64,000 bases of DNA from contig JAOTZC010000002.1 of the NCBI GenBank assembly GCA_029861535.1, positions 1 to 64,000 on the forward strand. Reading direction: 5' to 3'. Shown here piece by piece: positions 58,789-64,000 of the stretch. The notes beneath the pieces are model-generated. The model saw only the letters and a list, made by a program, of their open reading frames with translations, searched no databases and was not told where the DNA came from. The position numbers were made by a program, and so were the translations under genes. Every line of letters starts with the position of its first letter. Positions within the stretch are counted from its first letter, which is position 1. This DNA is from Gammaproteobacteria bacterium. GTDB lineage: Bacteria > Pseudomonadota > Gammaproteobacteria > Steroidobacterales > Woeseiaceae.

Positions 58789-60321
58789 TCACTTGCGGAA
58801 CATTTCAAGCATGCGACGAGTAACGGCGAAGCCGCCGGCAATGTTGACGCTGGTTATCATCACGGTGAGCGCCGCGATCCACATGATCACTTTATCGGCC
58901 GCGCTGATTTGCAACAGCGCACCGATGACGATAATGCTCGAGATGGCATTGGTGACACTCATTAGCGGCGTGTGCAGGGCCGGTTTGACGTTCCAGATCA
59001 CCATGTAGCCGACAAAACACGCCAACACAAATACCGTGAAATGCGCCATGAACGATGGCGGTGCAACCGCACCGAGACCAAGCAGCGCAAGGCCGCCGAC
59101 GGCCGTTGCTATTATCGGGCCGGCGATCGACGGTTTCTCGTCAACCGGCGCCGGCAACGGTTCAGGTTCTGCTTGCGGTGGTGCGGCCGACAGTTTCGGC
59201 GCAGGCGGTGGCCACGTAGTTTCACCGCCCGTGCAAATCGTTGCGCCGCGAATCACCTCATCATCCATGTCAACGACGATGTTGCCGTCGTTCTCCGGCG
59301 TCATCTCCGTCAGCAGGTGGCGTAGATTAGTGCCATATAACTGGCTCGACTGTGCCGCCAGGCGACTGGGTAAATCGGTGTAACCGATGATCGACACACC
59401 GTTTTTCAAGACCACTTTGTCAGCCTCGGTTAGCTCACAATTGCCGCCCTGTTCGGCCGCTAAGTCGACGACGACGCTGCCATCCTTCATCGACTCGACC
59501 ATGCTGGCGGTGATTAGTCGAGGTGCCGGTTTTCCAGGGATCAACGCCGTCGTAATGATGATGTCGACATCCTTTGCCTGTTCCGCGAACAACGTCATCT
59601 CAGCCTTGATGAATTCGTCGCTCATGACCTTCGCGTAACCGCCCTCGCCCGAGCCATCCTCTTCGTCAAAGTCGAGCATCAGAAACTCCGCATTCATGCT
59701 CTCGACTTGCTCTTTAACTTCAGGACGAGTGTCGAACGAACGCACAATCGCACCCATACTTTTCGCGGCGCCGATTGCGGCCAGTCCGGCGACGCCCGCA
59801 CCAATGACGAGTATTGTCGCCGGTGGCACCTTGCCAGCTGCCGTGATTTGTCCGGTAAAAAAGCGACCGAAGTGTTGCGCCGCTTCAATGACCGCACGAT
59901 AGCCAGCGATATTTGCCATCGAACTCAACGCATCCATTTTCTGCGCACGAGAAATGCGCGGCACGCTGTCCATCGCAATTGCTGTCGCGCCGCTGGCTGT
60001 CAGTTTTTTTAGCAGCTCGGGATTTTGCGCTGGCCACAGGAAGCAAGCCAAGGTCTGCTCGGGCCGCAATGTGTCTGCCTCTCCGGGCTCAGGCGCACGC
60101 ACTTTGAAAATGATATCGGAGGAACTCCAGATTTCGCCGGCCGATGAAACGATCTCACAACCTGCCGCTAGATACGCCGTATCGGAAAAACTGGCTGCGC
60201 TGCCGGCGCCGGTCTCGATGGCAACCGAGTATCCGAGCTTAATGAGCTGCTTCGCGACATCCGGGGTCGTCGCGACGCGTCGCTCGCCAATGTGTAATTC
60301 TTTCGGTACACCGATCTTCAT
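58789..60321 (-). CDS. pntA: NAD(P) transhydrogenase subunit alpha
   Basis: NAD(H)-binding subunit. The ATG at 60321 ([20 protein letters not shown]) gives 510 residues, as in E. coli. Domain I (about 1-380) is alanine dehydrogenase-like with [20 protein letters not shown]. It is joined through a proline/alanine linker (about 385-415) to four membrane helices. This is the fused E. coli-type PntA. An upstream extension of the frame crosses an intrinsic terminator and is not used. Confidence 0.97.
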   Translation of the reverse strand: MKIGVPKELHIGERRVATTPDVAKQLIKLGYSVAIETGAGSAASFSDTAYLAAGCEIVSSAGEIWSSSDIIFKVRAPEPGEADTLRPEQTLACFLWPAQNPELLKKLTASGATAIAMDSVPRISRAQKMDALSSMANIAGYRAVIEAAQHFGRFFTGQITAAGKVPPATILVIGAGVAGLAAIGAAKSMGAIVRSFDTRPEVKEQVESMNAEFLMLDFDEEDGSGEGGYAKVMSDEFIKAEMTLFAEQAKDVDIIITTALIPGKPAPRLITASMVESMKDGSVVVDLAAEQGGNCELTEADKVVLKNGVSIIGYTDLPSRLAAQSSQLYGTNLRHLLTEMTPENDGNIVVDMDDEVIRGATICTGGETTWPPPAPKLSAAPPQAEPEPLPAPVDEKPSIAGPIIATAVGGLALLGLGAVAPPSFMAHFTVFVLACFVGYMVIWNVKPALHTPLMSVTNAISSIIVIGALLQISAADKVIMWIAALTVMITSVNIAGGFAVTRRMLEMFRK

Positions 60322-60379
60322 GATCCCGCCTCCAACTGGACCGGCGTACTCTATCAACATTGCTCTGCCACGCACATAC

Positions 60380-60404
60380 GAAAAAGCCCCCAACGGGGGC
60401 TTTC
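60380..60404 (-). terminator. Intrinsic terminator of the ECF sigma operon
   Basis: On the minus strand AAAGCCCCC, loop GTT, GGGGGCTTT followed by TTTTT-type run. It lies between SLR-8 and the pntA start, so it would stop transcription coming from the DUF3106 gene and insulate pntA. Confidence 0.88.
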
Positions 60405-60409
60405 TTACT

Positions 60410-60496
60410 ATTGGCTGTTGGGGCAACGCTTGTCATCGGAAGTAAAGCGCAACGAAGTGAGCCATGACGATGAGAAGCGTTGCCCTCACAGCCAAT
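60410..60496 (+). repeat. Stem-loop repeat SLR-8
   Basis: Arms beginning ATTGGCTGTTGGGGCAACGC and ending at 60496 pair at 25 of 28 positions. The loop is on the plus strand with apex AC-GAA-GT. The right arm ends directly against the DUF3106 stop codon (60497-60499). An intrinsic terminator follows 6 bp beyond the left arm. Confidence 0.85.
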
Positions 60497-60976
60497 CTAG
60501 TCGCGAGTCGTAGGTTGGGGGCGCTTACGATCCTTCATGCGGTCCCGGGCGCGTTGCCGTTGCGCCGGTGTCAGATTCCGCCAACGATCTCTGAGCTCGA
60601 TTTGTCGATCGCGGCTCATGTCATGGCGGAAGCGCCGGAAATTTTCGCGAATTCGACGCTGTTGATCCACCGGCAAGCTGCTGTAAATTTCCCAGCGGTC
60701 TCGGATCTGGTTGCGGCGGTCAACAGACAGGTCCCGCCAACGCTTGAAACGCGTTTGCGCTTGCTGGCGCTGATCCGTATTCATATTCAACCAGCGATCG
60801 GCGCCGGTTGCGAGACGCTGCTGGCGCTCAAGCGGCAATCCGTCCCAATTGTCGGCGAACTGACCGAGTACTCGTTGCTGTTGTTCCGTTAAGCTATCCC
60901 AGGCGACCCCATCGTCTGCAATAGCGGCACCGAACGCGAGAACGGCAACGGCTGTAAATATCAATCTAGCTTTCAT
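60497..60976 (-). CDS. DUF3106 exported protein
   Basis: A 159-residue protein with a signal peptide (cleavage after AIA, near 22). The mature part consists of repeated short helical units with W-x-x-L-(S/T/P) and Q-x-R spacing: WDSLTEQQQRVL, WDGLPLERQQRL, WRDLSVDRRNQI, YSSLPVDQQRRI, WRNLTPAQRQRA. It is strongly basic. This matches DUF3106, usually the last gene of an ECF sigma operon. The start 60976 overlaps the preceding small gene by 11 bp; a longer frame is not needed. Confidence 0.88.
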   Translation of the reverse strand: MKARLIFTAVAVLAFGAAIADDGVAWDSLTEQQQRVLGQFADNWDGLPLERQQRLATGADRWLNMNTDQRQQAQTRFKRWRDLSVDRRNQIRDRWEIYSSLPVDQQRRIRENFRRFRHDMSRDRQIELRDRWRNLTPAQRQRARDRMKDRKRPQPTTRD

Positions 60977-61214
60977 CGTCTTTCTCCATCGATTCTTTGC
61001 CTTCCGGCACGGGATCGATCCGCTCATCGGACTCAACCGCGGTCTGTTCAACCTGTTCGTCAAAAACTAGCCACTCTTCGTCCGATTCCTCCCACATACC
61101 CAAGTACTCTAAAAACTCAAGCTCCGGTACTTCGTCGTCTGCAGCAAATGCTGCAGCGCAGATTGCGAACAATATTCCTGGTAATAGTGTCGCGAGTTTG
61201 TACCTACCCGACAT
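60966..61214 (-). CDS. Small acidic exported protein of the ECF operon
   Basis: An 82-residue protein with a signal peptide (MSGRYKLATLLPGILFA..., cleavage near AFA). The mature part is very acidic: DDEVPELEFLEYLGMWEESD and a tail rich in D and E. The ELEF plus aromatic pattern is also seen in the neighbouring anti-sigma-like protein. The gene overlaps both neighbours by 11 bp. Function unknown. Confidence 0.7.
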   Translation of the reverse strand: MSGRYKLATLLPGILFAICAAAFAADDEVPELEFLEYLGMWEESDEEWLVFDEQVEQTAVESDERIDPVPEGKESMEKDDES

Positions 61215-61602
61215 TGTCTGGCGAATCCAGTTCAGCCATATCAATCCAGCTGTAAAACTCAAGCTCCTCAATCATTTCGAGGCTGTCACTGCCAAGCAGT
61301 ATTTCGAAATCACTGTCCGTTGATTCCAGTGCGACCGGAAAATCGGGGACGCCGGGTCCACGTAACATTACGACAGCAATCACCGCTGCGGCCGCAAGTC
61401 CGCCAGCCGGCATCCAGCGCATCCACCGCTGACCCGATTGTGCCGGGGAAACCTCGGCCAGTGCTGCCTGACGCCTCTGGTTGAGCTTCGACAACGTTGC
61501 CGCGTCAATACGCTCAACGCTGTCTTCAAACAAATCTTTCGCACTTTGTGCGAATTGTTTGTCTCCCGTCTGTTTCGGGTCGTTATCAGTTGGCGTGTTC
61601 AT
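61204..61602 (-). CDS. Anti-sigma-like membrane protein (DUF3619-like)
   Basis: A 132-residue protein. The cytosolic N-terminus (about 1-60, with LNQRRQAALAEV) is followed by one TM helix (about 65-82, MPAGGLAAAAVIAVVML) and a short acidic periplasmic tail ending MIEELEFYSWIDMAELD. The position right after an ECF sigma gene with ATGA overlap suggests it holds the sigma factor at the membrane. There is no zinc-binding anti-sigma motif. Confidence 0.75.
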   Translation of the reverse strand: MNTPTDNDPKQTGDKQFAQSAKDLFEDSVERIDAATLSKLNQRRQAALAEVSPAQSGQRWMRWMPAGGLAAAAVIAVVMLRGPGVPDFPVALESTDSDFEILLGSDSLEMIEELEFYSWIDMAELDSPDNVG

Positions 61603-62207
61603 TGCCAGTGTTCTCCCAAAGTTTCCCGCAACGAATGTACTGCGCGAGAGTAGTGTGTCTTTACGCTGCCTTCACTGCACCCCATTGCGACAGCGGTTGC
61701 GGCAACATTTAGTCCCTCAAAAGTGCGCAGCATGAATGCTTCGCGTTGCCGGGTCGGCAATTCGCCGACTGCATGCTCGAGTTTGACCATTGCCTGCTGG
61801 TTTGCCAGCTCCTCATCGGGCGTGCGGCCGCTGGGATCAGGCGCCTCGACGATTGGATCGTAGCTCGAATCATCCTTTGCACCTCGTCCGAACCAGACCA
61901 TCACGCGGTTACGAACGTTTTGACGCCGATGCCAATCGCGAATTCCATTTTGCAGAATCCTGTAGAATAGCGGCGTCCATTCATCGGTGGGCCGCGCCAT
62001 GTAGTTTCGCGCGAGCTTGATCATCGCATCCTGCACCAGATCGAGCGCGTCGTCTCTGTCACGCACCGCAATTTCTGCGATTCGCAGAGCACGTCGCTCC
62101 ACTTCGGCGAAGAACAGATTCAGTTGCCGTTCGGTCTGCAGCGTTTCCGCTCCCGTCGATTGCTCGCAGGGCGACGATACCGCAAAAACACCGACGTAGG
62201 CGCTCAT
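61599..62207 (-). CDS. ECF-type RNA polymerase sigma factor
   Basis: A 202-residue sigma-70 family ECF factor. Region 2 contains RDRDDALDLVQDAMIKLARNY, and region 4 has LPTRQREAFMLRTFEGLNVA followed by MGCSEGSVKTHYSRAVHSLR, a helix-turn-helix. The start is ATG 62207 after GGGAGAG; a short N-terminal extension of about 20 residues precedes the region 2 helix. It heads a four-gene operon whose members overlap by 4-11 bp. The signal it senses is unknown. Confidence 0.9.
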   Translation of the reverse strand: MSAYVGVFAVSSPCEQSTGAETLQTERQLNLFFAEVERRALRIAEIAVRDRDDALDLVQDAMIKLARNYMARPTDEWTPLFYRILQNGIRDWHRRQNVRNRVMVWFGRGAKDDSSYDPIVEAPDPSGRTPDEELANQQAMVKLEHAVGELPTRQREAFMLRTFEGLNVAATAVAMGCSEGSVKTHYSRAVHSLRETLGEHWQ

Positions 62208-62410
62208 GAGGCAGCTCTCCCTGCTGTGGCGTTCAAAGTGCGCATCCCTTTTGCCCTCTTGACTCCATCACGAGGTCATCTAACGTGTCCTAGCTAAAAT
62301 AACGTCTGGACGACAATCCGGTTGACAGCTAATGGAGCGTATTCAGACACTGACATTATGTAAAATCCTATCGTGTCGCTGTAGTCTAACCCATTGTTTT
62401 TAAGGCACTC

Positions 62411-64000
62411 TTGACCCAAGAATCGATCCTCAACGTCGCCGTCAATGTGCCGCTTTCGCGGCTTTTCGACTATCTGCCGCCGGCGGGCAACAGCCGCGTC
62501 CAGGCCGGAGCCCGGGTGCTGATACCGTTCGGGCGCCGCGATGTGGTCGGCCTCGTTGTTGGCGTCAGTGACACCAGTGGCATCCCGTTTCCTCAGATCA
62601 AGCGTGCGCACGCGGTGCTCGACGACAAACCGCTGCTTTCCGACGAGGCTTTGTGGTTGATCCGCTTCACCAGCGACTACTACCACCACCCGATTGGCGA
62701 AGTTGCAGCTGCCGCACTGCCGGCCCTGTTGCGCAAGGGTCGGGCGCTGCATCCGCGCGTCGAGTTCATTGCAATAAGTGATACCGGCAGCAATGCCGAC
62801 ATCGAGCTGTTGGCAAAACGTGCCCCGAAGCAAGCAGAGCTTTTGACGGTACTCGCGGACGCGGCTGGCAATGGCATCGACGTCGAAGCGCTTACCGAAG
62901 CATTACCAAATTGGCGTCGAGTGGCAAAGCCGCTTTTGCAAAAGGGTCTTGTCACCCGTTTTGAGGGGCGCGCCGACAACAAAGACCCGGTGCACGATCT
63001 CGTGCCTGCCGCCGGCCCAAAACTCAACGATGAGCAGCAGGCCGCGGTTACCGCGGTTCGAACCGCAAGCGGTTTTGCCGCGTTTCTTCTCGACGGCGTA
63101 ACAGGCAGCGGCAAAACAGAAGTTTATCTGCATCTAATTGAAGACGTGCTCGACAACAACGATCAGGTACTCGTGTTGGTACCTGAAATCGGGCTGACCC
63201 CACAACTTGTGTCTCGATTTCGTTCGCGATTGGGACTGGAGCCGGCGCTACTGCATTCCGGGCTCTCTGATCTCGAGCGTCTATCTGCGTGGCGACGAGC
63301 ACGCTCCGGTGAAGCAAGACTTGTTGTCGGCACGCGCTCGGCCGTGTTTACACCGCTGCCGAATGCCAAGCTGATCATTGTTGACGAGGAGCATGATCAT
63401 TCGTTCAAGCAACAGGAAGGTCTTCGCTATTCCGCCAGAGATCTCGCCATCGCGCGCGCCAATCACTCGGCGATTCCTATCGTACTTGGTACAGCGACGC
63501 CGACACTCGAAATGCTTAAACATTGCGGTGACGAAAATTACACACACCTGTTGTTACCGCGACGGGCGGGCGGAGCTCGGCCGCCGGTGATGCGTATCAT
63601 TGACGTAAGCCGCACGCCGACAGAAGATTCGCTTAGTGATGTTCTGACCAAAGCGATTACAGAGCACCTGTCAAACAATGGACAGGTGCTGCTATTTCTA
63701 AATCGGCGCGGTTTTGCACCAACGTTGATATGTCCCGCTTGTGGTCACGTCGCCGAGTGCCGCCGCTGCGATTCGCGGATGACGGTACATGCTCGCGCAC
63801 AACAACTACGCTGCCATCACTGTGCCGATGCGCGGCCGCTGGATGATACTTGTAGCGAATGCGGCAGCGCTGTGCGACTGCTCGGTGCCGGCACCGAAAG
63901 GCTTGAAGAAGCACTGATCCGCCGCCTGCCGGGGCGAACGATCAAGCGCATCGACAGTGACAGCACGCAACGCCGCGGCGCCATTGATAAGGCCTTGTCC
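62411..64000 (+). CDS. priA: Primosomal protein N' (PriA helicase), 5' part
   Basis: The first 530 residues of replication-restart helicase PriA, running off the window. The only feasible start is TTG 62411, because an in-frame stop TAA lies 24 bp upstream and no ATG or GTG intervenes. Visible are the 3' DNA-binding domain VAVNVPLSRLFDYLPP, Walker A GVTGSGKTEVYL, the DEEH box and PEIGLTPQLV. The zinc-binding cysteine pairs CPAC, CRRC, CHHC and CSEC follow, then GAGTERLEEAL. Divergent from the ECF operon across 203 bp. Confidence 0.95.
   Translation, partial: MTQESILNVAVNVPLSRLFDYLPPAGNSRVQAGARVLIPFGRRDVVGLVVGVSDTSGIPFPQIKRAHAVLDDKPLLSDEALWLIRFTSDYYHHPIGEVAAAALPALLRKGRALHPRVEFIAISDTGSNADIELLAKRAPKQAELLTVLADAAGNGIDVEALTEALPNWRRVAKPLLQKGLVTRFEGRADNKDPVHDLVPAAGPKLNDEQQAAVTAVRTASGFAAFLLDGVTGSGKTEVYLHLIEDVLDNNDQVLVLVPEIGLTPQLVSRFRSRLGLEPALLHSGLSDLERLSAWRRARSGEARLVVGTRSAVFTPLPNAKLIIVDEEHDHSFKQQEGLRYSARDLAIARANHSAIPIVLGTATPTLEMLKHCGDENYTHLLLPRRAGGARPPVMRIIDVSRTPTEDSLSDVLTKAITEHLSNNGQVLLFLNRRGFAPTLICPACGHVAECRRCDSRMTVHARAQQLRCHHCADARPLDDTCSECGSAVRLLGAGTERLEEALIRRLPGRTIKRIDSDSTQRRGAIDKALS

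Noticed and set aside
62322-62344. TTGACA at 62322 as a priA promoter
   Set aside because: No acceptable -10 hexamer at 16-18 bp downstream; left unassigned.

Overview
The window is chromosomal DNA from a gammaproteobacterium. The gene orders dapF-DUF484-xerC-hslVU, DUF971-ubiE-ubiJ-ubiB, dut-coaBC/radC-rpmBG-mutM, coaD-rsmD/ftsY-ftsEX-rpoH and gltBD are typical of that class. A complete proteobacterial dedicated sortase locus, several MATE pumps, a TonB-dependent receptor and glutaryl-CoA dehydrogenase suggest a free-living aerobic heterotroph, probably marine. A Woeseiales-type or neighbouring lineage would fit, but that is a guess from content, not a placement. No phage, plasmid, CRISPR, defence island, rRNA or tRNA gene is visible, and almost all genes look intact. 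The first gene (short-chain dehydrogenase) and the last (priA) are cut by the window edges.

Layout. 1-1.2 kb: epimerase tail and an orphan ParA. 1.3-5.7 kb: dapF, DUF484, xerC, hslV, hslU. 5.8-9.1 kb: DUF971 and the ubiquinone genes ubiE, ubiJ, ubiB. 9.3-13.5 kb: TonB-dependent receptor, acyltransferase, trmB, DUF6763. 13.6-16.1 kb (minus): xthA, ampG, Rieske protein. 16.2-22.9 kb: pyrE, DUF4124, dut and coaBC (minus), radC, rpmB, rpmG, mutM, coaD and rsmD (minus). 23-26.7 kb: ftsY, ftsE, ftsX and rpoH with a CIRCE operator. 26.7-32.9 kb: DUF3465, OmpA lipoprotein, Mpo1-like protein, gcdH, two MATE pumps facing each other, a Nudix hydrolase. 32.9-38.4 kb: sortase and its target, divergent from their response regulator and kinase. 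38.6-44.5 kb: gltB and gltD. 44.8-57.3 kb: lipoproteins, DUF924, MATE, thiolase, an amino acid:cation symporter, DUF4382, hemH, a glyoxalase-like protein, fructosamine kinase, 5'-3' exonuclease, HNH protein. 57.4-60.3 kb: pntA and pntB. 60.5-62.2 kb: ECF sigma operon. 62.4 kb to the end: priA.

The most unusual signal is a family of eight intergenic stem-loops (called SLR 1-8 here). Each has the same roughly 30-nt loop with a small covarying GNA-triloop hairpin at its tip. The long near-perfect stem has a different sequence at every locus. All eight lie just after the stop codon of at least one gene and none lies in a divergent promoter region. I know of no described family with this constant-loop, private-stem design.
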